Shown here piece by piece: positions 1-11,627 of a DNA stretch of 64,000 bases (its first letter is position 1; each line of letters starts with the position of its first letter). The stretch is from Lucinisca nassula (lineage: Eukaryota > Mollusca > Bivalvia > Lucinida > Lucinidae). The position numbers and the translations under genes are program-made. The stretch lies in contig OY757015.1 in assembly GCA_963580285.1 (NCBI GenBank), forward strand, positions 130,900,217 through 130,964,216, in the 5' to 3' direction. The notes below the pieces were generated by a model. That model was not told where the DNA came from, ran no database searches, and worked only from the letters and a program-made list of their open reading frames with translations.

Positions 1-116
1 CACGAAGTGGTGATAACAGGTCGAGGTCAACATCACCACGAAGTGGTGAAAACAGAGCGTTATCACCAATTGCACCTCCAAATTAGTTTATAGTCTAATA
101 AATATCTCTCCATAAA

Positions 117-766
117 ATGGATTTAAAACACAAAATAATACAATGGAATTGTCGAGGTCTTAAATCAAATTATAATGAACTCTTATTACTTATTTCTTTA
201 TTAAACCCATCGTGTTTTTTGTTTGCAAGAAACGTTTATAAAACCTGATGACAACATTGCTGTCAGGGGTTTCATAACATACAACTATATCTATTCTGAT
301 GGCAACAAAACCATCTGGTGGCAGCTCACTTATTGTTAAAGCATGTTTATCACAAAGAGGGATCAAATTAAAAACAGACCTACAAGATGTAGCAGTATCT
401 CTAGATAAAGAAACTACAATTTGTTCTCTATATATACCACCTTCATTTTCTATAGAGCCCGAACATCTTGAATCATTGCTGGATCAACTTCCATCGCCAT
501 ATATTTTAGTTGGCTACTTCAATGGCCACAACATGCTATGGGGTTGTGAAGATAACAACAGAGGGGCACTTATTGAAGATTTTATTGTAAAGAACGACCT
601 TTGCTTGATGAATGATAAATCTTATACTTACCTTCACCCTGCGACAGGTCATTTGTCTTCTTTAGATCTCTCTTTGTGTCACCCATCTCTCTTCTTAGAC
701 TATGACTGGTCTGTCTATGATGATCAGTGTGGAAGTGATCACTTTCCTGTTATAATTAATGCGTAA
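117..766 (+). pseudogene. LINE endonuclease domain (AP-endonuclease-like), frameshifted
   Basis: The probable start is the ATG at 117, giving an N-terminus with the QWNCRGLKSN motif typical of LINE endonucleases. The frame breaks around 225-300 and resumes in the open stretch 299-766. Visible motifs are YIPPSF, the variant VGYFNGHNMLWG (GDFNAH-like) and GSDHFPVIIN, the C-terminal SDH catalytic signature. The domain would nick the target DNA to prime reverse transcription. Substitution of the usual acidic residue in the GDFN motif (GYFN here) plus the frameshift make the copy inactive. Confidence 0.8.
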
Positions 767-880
767 CTATACCAAATTTAGTGACACAGAGGCCTTTCTG
801 ATATTTAATCTTCATCAGTGTGTCGGAGCATAATTGAGAGCGTAAATGAGCCAGATGAGGAATGTAATAAAAAATAGAAA

Positions 881-2447
881 ATGAATAAAGACGATTGGGA
901 ATCATTCCATAATTTATGCGAAGAAGAGTTATCAATTGATAAAATTAATGAATCATCTGACATTGTATCTGATTTCACAGATTCGCTTTTTAAAATATCA
1001 GAACAATGCATTCCGAAGACTTCTACAAATACTAAGAAAAGCAAGCCTTGGTTTAATAATGACTGTAAAGAAGCTATTCAGAAACGCACACACGCTTTAA
1101 ATAAGTTCTGTATCAGTACATCTGCGGAAAAACTAAACGATGTAAAAGTTTTTAGAGCTAAAGCTCGGCGAACATTTCGAGTTTCAAAACGAAAGTCATG
1201 GAGGGAATTTGTTTCAAAATTGAACTACAAAACCCCCATTAAAAAGGTTTGGGATATGGTACGAAAAATTTCAGGAAAAACAAAGTCCCCTAGTTTTGCA
1301 CATTTAAATACTGGTTTTGACACAAAAGCTTCAACAAAAAAAGAAATTCTAGATACTCTTGGTGGCGCATTCTTGAGAAATTATTCTGAAACTTTTAGAA
1401 ATTTCAAAAAGGACCAAGAGAAAAGAAATATGAATTTTAAATCCCTCAATCACGAAGAATAAAACAAACCTTTTAACTTATCCGAACTAGTTGAAAACAT
1501 TGAAAAATCACATGATACGGCAGCCGGGCCCGATGAAATTCATTATCAGATGCTCAAGCTTCTGCCAAAAAGTTCGCATTCTACACTTTTAGATATATTT
1601 TATAATATTTGGGAAACGGGGATCTGTCCTGTGAGCTGGCGTTTAGCTATAGTTGTACCAATTCCAAAACCAGGGAAAGAGCATGCTGAATCTACGAATT
1701 ATCGACCGATAGCTTTGACAAGTTGTTTTTGTGTAAAACAATGGAGAGAATGATAAACAAGAGATTAGTTTGGTAATTAGAGTTCAACGACCTCATTTCA
1801 GAATGTCAGTCAGGTTTTCGTTCGGAACGTAGTACCAACGACAATTTAATAAAACTAGAAACATTAATATACGTAATGCTTTTGTTAACATAGAACACGT
1901 AGTAGCTATCTTTTTCGACGTGGAGAAAGCATATGATACCACGTGGCGTTATCGAATATTAAAAGATCTCCATAACATTGGCTTAAGAGGAAAACTTCCA
2001 AGTTTTATTGAAAGCTTTTTAGGGAAGCGCATGTTTCAGGTGCGTGTGGGGTCTACCGTGTCAGATCTCTATGATCTAGAACAAGGTGTACTTCAGGGTA
2101 GTATTCTTTCAACTACGCTATTTAACATTGAAATAAACAATAGTGTACAATGTTTGGACGACAAAACAGACTGTTCATTGTATGTTGATGATTTTTGTAT
2201 ATGTTACCGTTCCAAAAATATGAAAACAATTGAACGAAAGTTACAACAACATTTAAAAAGAATAACAGAATGGACTGATAAAATGGTTTCATGTTCTCCA
2301 AGGCGAAAACGCAGTGTGTTCATTTTTGTAAGCTACGGACGAAACACGAATATCCTTCCCTGTTTTTATACGGATTACAAATTCCTGTTGTTGAAGAAGC
2401 CAAATTTCTTGGAGTCATATTTGATCAACAGAAATAGTAAAACCTAG
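881..2447 (+). pseudogene. LINE reverse transcriptase region, broken into three frames
   Basis: Three consecutive pieces belong to one RT region. 881-1462 is the linker and pre-RT part (WFNNDCKEAI, FRVSKRKSWREFV, ending at a stop after LNHEE). 1490-1753 carries AAGPDEIHYQMLK and PIPKPGKEHAESTNYRPIALTS, the RT fingers. 1920-2447 carries EKAYDTTWRYRIL, VLQGSILSTTLFN and the catalytic SLYVDDFCI box. The pieces are separated by in-frame stops and frame changes near 1462, 1745-1920 and 2300. The region after YVDD degenerates and ends about 2447, so the RNase H domain is missing. Confidence 0.85.
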
Positions 2448-2455
2448 CAATACGA

Positions 2456-2567
2456 TCGAAATTTTATCCACTCCTGTGTGGTTTTATGTAAATATACAGA
2501 TCGGAGGCGCGACGGTATAGTATAGGGACTGGGAAAAGAAGGGTATTACATTTATAAATGATGTATT
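2456..2567. other. short spacer, nothing recognised
   Basis: About 110 bases between the truncated LINE and the following PLE tail. No coding or repeat signal is recognised. Confidence 0.4.
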
Positions 2568-3125
2568 GGAAAGTAGAAGTAAAACAAAGATCAGGAATCG
2601 ATACAATTAGCTTACTCCATCCATCAAAGACACCAAAGGGAAAGAAACACAAACATTAAGCGACCAGACCATAATGGAAACCTAAACAAAGGAAGGCCAT
2701 ATGGACAGTTACTTTCCCACAAAATGGCCATATGGCCATCCAAAATAAAAAGACACACGTGATACACACAGTAAGTAACAAACAACACCATAAATAAACC
2801 GCCACAGAAGAACCGCCTTGGAACGGTCAGTGGAAAGATTTCCACTGGGGGGCTTAAATCGACTTTACGTGGCCACAATCCTCGCCGCTACTTCTGTCGC
2901 GGTTAAGACAAATAATTTGTTCAGTCCGCATGAAGACCTCCTAACTCATCAGTGCAACATCTCCGTGAACACAAAAATCAAACAACCACAGAGATGAAAC
3001 AACGATCAGGACTCGACAGCAAGAAACCACTGAAACCAACAGTTAGACCCGATAGGCCCAACCAGAGACAGAGCATCAGGTAACAATCAACATAAGACTT
3101 AACGTTGGAACCGTCATAGAATCTG
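2568..3125 (-). repeat. Penelope-like element 3' tail copy (a)
   Basis: Starts on the plus strand with AAGTAGAAGTAAAACAAAG, the complement of the fixed 3' end of the element whose long copy is at 61755-64000. It continues through recognisable tail blocks (TTTCCCACAAAATGGCCAT, CCGCCTTGGAACGGTCAGTGG, CTCATCAGTGCAACATCTCC) to AACCGTCATAGAATCTG, where the RT ORF would end. Only the 3' untranslated part is present, so it is a 5'-truncated insertion in minus orientation. At least a dozen copies of this tail occur in the window. Confidence 0.8.
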
Positions 3126-3663
3126 GACCCAAATTTTCAGCCTCTTGCTTTTGAAACATTTTGTAGAAAATTTTCGCAGCAGACTAATTTTCTACAGTAT
3201 GAAGATTTATAAGAAATGTAAGGAACTTCATTTCAGATAGTCTACAGGCAACGGAAAGGACGGATGGATTAATGGACCGGACCTATCCGCCTTATATACT
3301 GTAGCTTAATAATAAAATATAAAAAAGATGTCGACATATGTATAATGCATTTGTAGCAAATAATGTCACCCCAACATCTTTAACTAAATGGCAAATGGAT
3401 CTAGGTATAACTAGGGCCAGTGTTTCTGAAACACAATGCCCCCAACTGCTTGACCCTAAAACTGCTTGACCCTAACACTGCTTATCCCTAACAGTAATTG
3501 GATATATCTGTTCTTATTTGGCTGCAATGCTGAAATTTTAGAAGGAACATAACACAAGAAAAACTGAGGTAAATCAGGTCATTTATTTATCACCCCATAC
3601 CAGTGTTTTAAGTTACAGGACAATAGCTCATGCAGTTTAAGAGATAGAGTCAAATAAAAATCA
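3126..3663. other. gene-free spacer with a short tandem run
   Basis: No credible gene. A degenerate 3-copy run of CTGCTTGACCCTAAAA-like units lies at about 3448-3495. From about 3540 on, the phrase "AGAAGGAACATAACACAAGAAAAAC"-like text resembles the ~155-bp satellite, in diverged form. Confidence 0.5.
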
Positions 3664-3985
3664 AAAATGAGTTCCTTTAAGAGCAATGAAAACATTCATA
3701 AGAAAGAAGATGGGTCATACTACGTAGTTTCGGCTAATAAAGCCTCATCAGTGACCCTGTAATGATCCGGCAAAGAAAGCCAGAGGAAACATACCGCAAT
3801 TTTGCGAATTTCGAATAGGCAGTCGATATAAATAAAAATCAAAAATGAGTTTAAAGACTGATATTAATCAAAATGGGGTCCAAATAATTAAAAACCTGTC
3901 TAGAATATGAGTCTAAACTAATAATTTTCTGAATTCTCAGAATATTCACGCTGATCTCAAAGGACCAAAAGTAAAATATAAACTG
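3664..3985 (-). repeat. dispersed repeat X, minus copy (match to 50440-50757)
   Basis: Contains TAGTTTCGGCTAATAAAGCC, then ATCAGTGACCCTGTAATGAT and AATATTCACGCTGATCTCAA. Read in reverse complement it matches 50440-50757 almost base for base. Related phrases (GTTTCGGCCAATTAGGCCTC, CATCAGTGACCCT) recur at 19430-20020. No coding capacity is seen. The element class is unknown. Confidence 0.7.
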
Positions 3986-3999
3986 CACCTGTCTTAGTG

Positions 4000-4422
4000 T
4001 CCACCTCTATTAAGCGAGCAACCTGTCTTAAGCAAACATGCATTAAGTTCCCCAAAAATGCAAATGCATTAAAACTCACCTAATCAGTTCATCTACTAAT
4101 CATCCTGAACCAGCCTGTAAAGTTTCAGGGCTACAGTTTTTGAGATATCTTGCTTACAAGCTTAAAACGTGCAAAACTTCAAAGGGGCATAACTCAAGAA
4201 AAAAAAAAGATTTTTGTCGAAAGTTAATCACAGCCTGTAAAGTTTCAGGGCTATAGCTCAAACAGTTTTTGAGATATCTTGCTTACAAGCTTTAAACGTG
4301 CAAAATTTCAAAGGGGCATAACTCAAGAAAAAAAAAGATTCTTGTAGAAAGTTAATCAGTTCATCTTCTCACCATCCCCAACCATTCTGTAAAGTTTCAG
4401 GGCAATAGCTCAAACAGTTTTT
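4000..4422 (+). repeat. ~155-bp satellite element, left fragment
   Basis: Two to three diverged monomers with the phrases AGTTAATCAGTTCATCTTCT, CTGTAAAGTTTCAGGGCTA, GAGATATCTTGCTTACAAGC and AAAGGGGCATAACTCAAGAA. The block stops abruptly at CAAACAGTTTTTAG, where the 166-bp satellite element starts with CTCACCGTCACG. The same monomer resumes at 13399 with AGTTATCTTGCTTACCAGC, so the two parts were once contiguous. Confidence 0.8.
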
Positions 4423-7400
4423 AGCTCACCGTCACGTAGTGACGAGGTGACCTTTTGGGATCACTTTTTGTCCGTCATCCATCGTGCGTGCGTCCGTGCG
4501 TGCGTGCGTAAACAATTTCTTTAAACGACATCTCCTCCTAAACCACTGATCGGATTTTGACCAAACTTCACAGGAATGATCCTTAGGTGGTCCCCTTTCA
4601 AAGTTGTTCAAATGATTCCGGTCCGTTGCATATCTAGGTCACAGGAGCCAATTATAGATTTTTTTCACCAAAAACTTAAAAAATCTTCTTCTCTGAAACC
4701 ACAAGGCCCAGGTCTTTGATATTTGGTATGAAGCTTCATCTAGTGGACCCCTACCAAGATTGTTCAAATTATAGTGCTGGGGCCAAAAATGCCCCCGCCC
4801 CGGGGCCCTTTGATTTTACATTGGCTTACATAGGGAAATTCTTTAAAAAAACTTCTTCTCTGAAACCACAAGGCCCAGGACTTTGATATTTGGTATGAAG
4901 CTTCATCTAGTGGACCCCTACCAAAATTGTTCAAATTATAGTGCTGGGACAAAAAATGCCCCCACCACGGGGCTCTTTGGTTTTACATAGGCGTTTATAG
5001 GGAAAATCTTTAAAAATCTTCTTCTCTGAAACCACAAGGCCCAGGTCTTTGAAATTTGGTATGAAGCTTCATCTAGTGGACCCCTACAAAGACTGTTCAA
5101 ATTATAGTGCTGGGGCCAAAAGTGCCCCCGCCCCGGGGCCCTTTGGTTTTACATAGTCTAATATAGATTAAATCTTTAAAAATCTTCTTCTCTGAAACCA
5201 CAATGCCCAGGACTTTGATATTTGGTATGAAGCTTCATCTAGTGGTCCCCTACCAGGATTGTTCAAATTATAGTGCTGGGACAAAAAATGCCCCCGCCAC
5301 GGGGCCATTTAGTTTGACATTGGCTTTTATGGGGAAAATCTTTAAAAATCTTCTTCTCTGAAACCGCAAGGCCCAGGACTTTGATATTTATAATGAAGCT
5401 TCATCTAATGTACCTCTGCCAAGATTGTTCAAATTATAGCCCTTGGGCCAAAAAAGCCCCCCACCCAGGGCCCTTTGGTTTTACATAGACTTATATAGGG
5501 AAATTCTTTAAAAATCTTCTTCTCTGAAACCACAAGGCCCAGGTCTTTGATATTTGGTATGAAGCTTCATCTAGTGGACCCCTACCAAGATTGTTCAAAT
5601 TATAGTGCTGGGGCCAAAAATGCCCCCGCCCCGGGGCCCTTTGGTTTTACATAGACTTATATAGGGAAAATCATTAAAAATCTTCTTCTCTGAAACCACA
5701 AGGCCCAGGACTTTGATATTTGGTATGAAGCTTCATCTAGTGGACCCCTACAAAGATTGTTCAAATTATAGTTCTGGGACAAAACATGCCCCCGCCACGG
5801 CTTTTGGTTTTACATTGGCTTTTATGGGGAAAATCTTTAAAAATCTTCTTCTCTGAAACCACAAGGCCCAGGTCTTTGATATTTGGTATGAAGCTTCATC
5901 TAGTGGACCCCTACCAAGATTGTTCAAATTATAGTGCTGGGGCCAAAAATTACACCCGCCCCCATGGCCCTTTTTTTACATAGGCTTATATAGGGAAAAT
6001 CATTAAAAATCTTCTTCTCTGAAAGCACAAGGCCCAGGAATTTGATATTTGGTATGAAGCTTCATCTAGTGGACCCCTACCAAGATTGTTCAAATTATAG
6101 CCCTTGGGCCAAAAATGCCCCCGCCCCTGGGCCCTTTGGTTTTACATAGACTTATATAGGGAAAATCTTTAAAAATCTTCTTCTCTGAAACCACAAGGCC
6201 TAGGTCTTTTATATTTGATATGAAGCTTCATCTAAAGGACCCCTAACAAGATTATTCAAATTATAGTGCTGAGGCCAAAAATGTCCCCGCCCCTTGGCCC
6301 TTTGGTTTTACATTGGCTTTTATGGGGAAAATCTTTAAAAATCTTCTTCTCTGAAACCGCAAGGCCCAGGACTTTGATATTTAGAATGAAGCTTCATCTA
6401 ATGGACCTCTGCCAAGATTGTTCAAATTATAGCCCTTGGGCCAAAAATGCCCCCCCCCCCCCAAACCCAGGGCCCTTTGGTTTTACATAGACTTATATAG
6501 GGAAATTCTTTAAAAATCTTCTTCTCTGAAACCACAAGGCCCAGGTCTTTGATATTTTGGTATGAAGCTTCATATAGTGGACCCCTACGAAGATTGTTCA
6601 AATGATAGTGCTGGGGCCAAAAATGCCCCCGCCCGGGGGGGCCCTTTGGTTTTACATAGACTTATATAGTGAAAATCTTTAAAAATCTTCTTCTCTGAAA
6701 CCACAAGGCCCAGGACTTTGATATTTGGTATGAAGCTTCATCTAGTGGACCCCTACAAAGATTGTTCAAATTATAGTGCTGGGACAAAAAATGCCCCCGC
6801 CACGGGGCCCTTTGCTTTTACATAGGCTTATATAGGGAAAATCTTTAAAAATCTTCTTCTCTGAAACCGCAAGGCCCAGAACTTTGATATTTGGTATGAA
6901 GCTTCTTCTAAAGGATCCCAACAAGATGATTCAAATTATGGTGCTGGGGCCAAAAGTGGCCCCACCCGGGGGCACTTTGGTTTTACATATGCTTATAAGG
7001 GGATAATCTTTAAAAAATCTTCTTCTCTGATACCACAAGGCCCAGGACTTTGAAATTTGGTATGAAGCTGCATCTAATAGACCTCTACCAAGATTGTTCA
7101 AATTATAGTGCTGGGGCCAAAATTGCCCCCGCCCCGGGGCCCTTTGGTTTTACATAGTCTAATATAGGGTAAATCTTTAAAAATCTTCTTCTCTGAAACC
7201 ACAATGCCCAGGACTTTGATATTCGGTATGAAGCTTCATCTAGTGGTCCCCTACCAAGATTGTTCAAATTATAGTGCTGGGACAAAAAATGCCCCCGCCA
7301 CGGGGCCATTTGGTTTCACATTGGCTTTTATGGGGAAAATCTTTAAAAATCTTCTTCTCTGAAACCGCAAGGCCCAGGACGTTGATATTTAGAATGAAGC

Positions 7401-10400
7401 TTCATCTAATGTACCTCTGCCAAGATTGTTCAAATTATAGCCCTTGGGCCAAAAAAGCCCCCCACCCAGGGCCCTTTGGTTTTACATAGACTTATATAGG
7501 GAAATTCTTTAAAAATCTTCTTCTCTGAAACCACAAGGCCAGGTATTTGATATTTGGTATGAAGCTTCATCTAGTGGACCCCTACCAAGATTGTTCAAAT
7601 TATAGTGCTGGGGCCAAAAATGCCCCCGCCCCGGGGCCCTTTGGTTTTACATAGACTTATATAGGGAAAATCTTTAAAAAATCTTCTTCTCTGAAACCAC
7701 AAGGCCCAGGACTTTGATATTTGGTATGAAGCTTCATCTAGTGGACCCCTACAAAGATTGTTCAAATTATAGTGCTGGGACAAAACATGCCCCCGCCACG
7801 GCTTTTGGATTACATTGGCTTTTATGGGGAAAATCTTTAAAAATCTTCTTCTCTGAAACCACAAGGCCCAGGTCTTTGATATTTGGTATGAAGCTTCATC
7901 TAGTGGACCCCTACCAAGATTGTTCAAATTATAGTGCTGGGGCCAAAAAATGCCCCCGCCCCCGTGGCCCTTTTGTTTTACATAGGCTTATATAGGGAAA
8001 ATCATTAAAAATCTTCTTCTCTGAAAGCACAAGGCCCAGGAATTTGATATTTGGTATGAAGCTTCATCTAGTGGACCCCTACCAAGATTGTTCAAATTAT
8101 AGCCCTTGGGCCAAAAATGCCCCCGCCCCTGGGCCCTTTGGTTTTACATAGACTTATATAGGGAAAATCTTTAAAAATCTTCTTCTCTGAAACCACAAGG
8201 CCTAGGTCTTTTATATTTGGTATGAAGCTTCATCTAAAGGACCCCTAACAAGATTATTCAAATTATAGTGCTGAGGCCAAAAATGTCCCCGCCCCTGGGC
8301 CCTTTGGTTTTACATTCGCTTTTATGGGGAAAATCTTTAAAAATCTTCTTCTCTGAAACCGCAAGGCCAAGGACTTTGATATTTAGAATGAAGCTTCATC
8401 TAATGGACCTCTGCCAAGATTGTTCAAATTATAGCCCTTGGGCCAAAAATGCCCCCCCCACCCCCACACCCAGGGCCCTTTGGTTTTGCATAGACTTATA
8501 TAGGGAAATTCTTTAAAAATCTTCTTCTCTGAAACCACAAGGCCCAGGTCTTTGATATTTGGTATGAAGCTTCATATAGTGGACCCCTACGAAGATTGTT
8601 CAAATGATAGTGCTGGGGCCAAAAATGCCCCCGCCCGGGGGGCCCTTTGGTTTTACATAGACTTATATAGTGAAAATCTTTAAAAATCTTCTTCTCTGAA
8701 ACCACAAGGCCCAGGACTTTGATATTTGGTATGAAGCTTCATCTAGTGGACCCCTACAAAGATTGTTCAAATTATAGTGCTAGGAGACAAAAAATGCCCC
8801 CGCCACGGGGCCCTTTGCTTTTACATAGACTTATATAGGGAAAATCTTTAAAAATCTTCTTCTCTGAAACCGCAAGGCCCAGAACTTTGATATTTGGTAT
8901 GAAGCTTCTTCTAAAGGATCCCAACAAGATGATTCAAATTATGGTGCTGGGGCCAAAAGTGGCCCCACCCCGGGGCACTTTGGTTTTAAATAGGCTTATA
9001 AGGGGATAATCTTTAAAAATCTTCTTCTCTGATACCACAAGGCCCAGGACTTTGAAATTTGGTATGAATCTGCATCTAATAGACCTCTACCAAGATTGTT
9101 TAAATTATAGTGCTGGGACAAAAAATGTCCCCGCCACGGGGCCATTTGGTTTGACATTGGCTTTTATGGGGAAAATCTTTAAAAATCTTCTTCTCTGAAA
9201 CCGCAAGGCCCAGGACTTTGATATTTAGAATGAAGCTTCATCTAATGTACCTCTGCCAAGATTGTTCAAATTATAGCCCTTGGGCCAAAAAAAAACCCCA
9301 CCCAGGGCCCTTTGGTTTTACATTCGCTTTTATGGGGAAAATCTTTAAAAATCTTCTTCTCTGAAACCACAAGGCCAGGTCTTTGATATTTGGTATGAAG
9401 CTTCATCTAGTGGACCCCTACCAAGATTGTTCAAATTATAGTGCTGGGGCCAAAAATGCCCCCGCCCCGGGGCCCTTTGGTTTTACATAGACTTATATAG
9501 GGAAAATCTTTAAAAATCTTCTTCTCTGAAACCACAAGGCCTAGGACTTTGATATTTGGTATGAAGCTTCATCTAGTGGACCCCTACAAAGATTGTTCAA
9601 ATTATAGTGCTGGGACAAAACATGCCCCCGCCACGGCTTTTGGATTACATTGGCTTTTAATGGGAAAATCTTTAAAAATCTTCTTCTCTGAAACCACAAG
9701 GCCCAGGTCTTTGATATTTGGTATGAAGCTTCATCTAGTGGACCCCTACCAAGATTGTTCAAATTATAGTGCTGGGGCCAAAAAATGCCCCCGCCCCCGT
9801 GGCCCTTTTGTTTTACATAGGCTTATATAGGGAAAATCATTAAAAATCTTCTTCTCTGAAAGCACAAGGCCCAGGACTTTGATATTTGGTATGAAGCTTC
9901 ATCTAGTGGACCCCTACCAAGATTGTTCAAATTATAGCCCTTGGGCCAAAAATGCCCCCGCCCCTGGGCCCTTTGGTTTTACATAGACTTATATAGGGAA
10001 AATCTTTAAAAATCTTCTTCTCTGAAACCACAAGGCCTAGGTCTTTTATATTTGGTATGAAGCTTCATCTAAAGGACCCCTAACAAGATTATTCAAATTA
10101 TAGTGCTGAGGCCAAAAATGTCCCCGCCCCTGGCCCTTTGGTTTTACATTCGCTTTTATGGGAAAATCTTTAAAAATCTTCTTCTCTGAAACCGCAAGGC
10201 CCAGGACTTTGATATTTAGAATGAAGCTTCATCTAATGGACTTCTGCCAAGATTGTTCAAATTATAGCCCTTGGGCCAAAAATGCCCCCCCCCCCCCCAC
10301 AACACACACACACACCCAGGGCCTTTGGTTTTACATAGACTTATATAGGGAAATTCTTTAAAAATCTTCTTCTCTGAAACCACAAGGCCCAGGTCTTTGA

Positions 10401-11627
10401 TATTTGGTATGAAGCTTCATATGGTGGACCCCTACGAAGATTGTTCAAATGATAGTGCTGGGGCCAAAAATGCCCCCGCCCGGGGGCCCTTTGGTTTTAC
10501 ATAGGCTTATATAGTGAAAATCTTTAAAAATCTTCTTCTCTGAAACCACAAGGCCCAGGACTTTGATATTTGGTATGAAGCTTCATCTAGTGGACCCCTA
10601 CAAAGATTGTTCAAATTATAGTGCTGGGACAAAAAATGCCCCCGCCACGAGGCCCTTTGCTTTTACATAGGCTTATATAGGGAAAATCTTTAAAAATCTT
10701 CTTCTCTGAAACCGCAAGGCCCAGAACTTTGATATTTGGTATGAAGCTTCTTCTAAAGGACCCCAACAAGATGATTCAAATTATGGTGCTGGGGCCAAAA
10801 GTGGCCCCACCCCGGGGCACTTTGGTTTTACATAGGCTTATAAGGGGATAATCTTTAAAAATCTTCTTCTCTGAAACCACAAGGCCCAGGACTTTGAAAT
10901 TTGGTATGAAGCTGCATCTAATAGACCTCTACCAAGATTGTTCAAATTATAACCCTGGGGCCAAAAATGCCCCCGCTCTGAGGCCCTATGGTTTTACATA
11001 GACTAATATAGGGAAAATCTTTAAAAATCTTCTTCTCTGAAACCACAAGGCCTTGGTCTTTGATATTCGGTATGAAGCTGCTCCTAGTGGACCTCTATCA
11101 AGATTATTCAAATTATAGCCCTGATACCAAAAATGTCCCCGCTCCGGAGCCCTTTGGGTTTACATAGACTTATAAAGGGAAATCTTTAAAAATCTTCTCT
11201 GAAACTGCAAGGCCACGGCCTTTGATATTTTGTATGGAGCTTTAGCTAGTGGACCTCTACTAAGATTGATCAAATTATAGCCCTGGGGCCACAAATGCCC
11301 CCAACCCGGGCCCTTTGGTTTTACATAGATTTATATAGCACCAGGGCCATTTGGTTTTGCACAGGCTTATGAAGGGAATATCTATAAAAAAGTCTTCAAG
11401 GCCCAGGTCTTTGATATTTGATATGTAGCTTCATCTAATGGACCTTTGCCAAGATTATTCTAATTATAGCCTTTGTTGATGTTTGGTATGAAGCTTCACC
11501 TTTAAGACCTCCCTCAACATTATGCACATTAAAGCCCTGGGGCCAATAATGGCCCTCTCTGGCGCCCACTTGTTACACTATGGATCAGGTGAGCGATCCA
11601 GGGCTATCATGGCCCTCTTGTGTTTTA
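4423..11627 (+). repeat. ~166-bp satellite element A with higher-order repeat
   Basis: Head at 4423-4640: a TCACGTAGTGA palindrome, a GTGC/CGTGCGT-rich stretch, then a conserved non-repeated segment (AACGACATCTCCTCCTAAAC, GATCGGATTTTGACCAAAC). From about 4640 to 11300 there are roughly 40 monomers of 166-167 bp, each with CTTCTTCTCTGAAACC, GGTATGAAGCTTCATCTA, AAGATTGTTCAAATTATAG and a C-rich TGCCCCCGCCCCGGGGCCC box. Tail at about 11500-11627: CAGGTGAGCGATCCAGGG followed by the hairpin AGGGCTATCATGGCCCT. Structure (head, tandem core, hairpin tail) resembles the bivalve pearl/HINE-type non-autonomous elements, an inference only. Open reading frames here, on both strands, are satellite artefacts. 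Confidence 0.85.
5640..11300 (+). repeat. higher-order repeat within satellite A (about 1.84-2.0 kb)
   Basis: Rare monomer variants recur in the same order. The GACAAAACATGCCCCCGCC variant is near 5775, 7785 and 9617. The poly-C plus AACCCAGGG variant is near 6450, 8452 and 10287. The CCAAAAGTGGCCCCACCC variant is near 6950, 8955 and 10797. Spacings are about 2005 bp (12 monomers of 167) then about 1837 bp (11 monomers). This indicates recent segmental amplification of a multi-monomer block with one monomer lost or gained. Confidence 0.8.

Larger units (their letters stand above)
1..2455 (+). mobile_element. I-like (RNase H-type) LINE, copy 1, truncated
   Basis: Non-LTR retrotransposon copy running off the left edge. 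The first 75 bases hold short palindromic units (CACCACGAAGTGGTG, seen twice in part), apparently 5' UTR. An endonuclease region follows (117-766), then an RT region (881-2447). The copy stops near 2455 before the RNase H and 3' end, where unrelated sequence and a PLE tail begin. A second copy of the same family lies at 22772-24786 on the minus strand: residues around 1360-1460 here are nearly identical to its pre-RT segment (shared FRNFKKDQEKRN and FKSLNHEE). That copy carries the RNase H missing here, which places the family in the I/Nimb-like group. The clade assignment is an inference. Confidence 0.8.
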
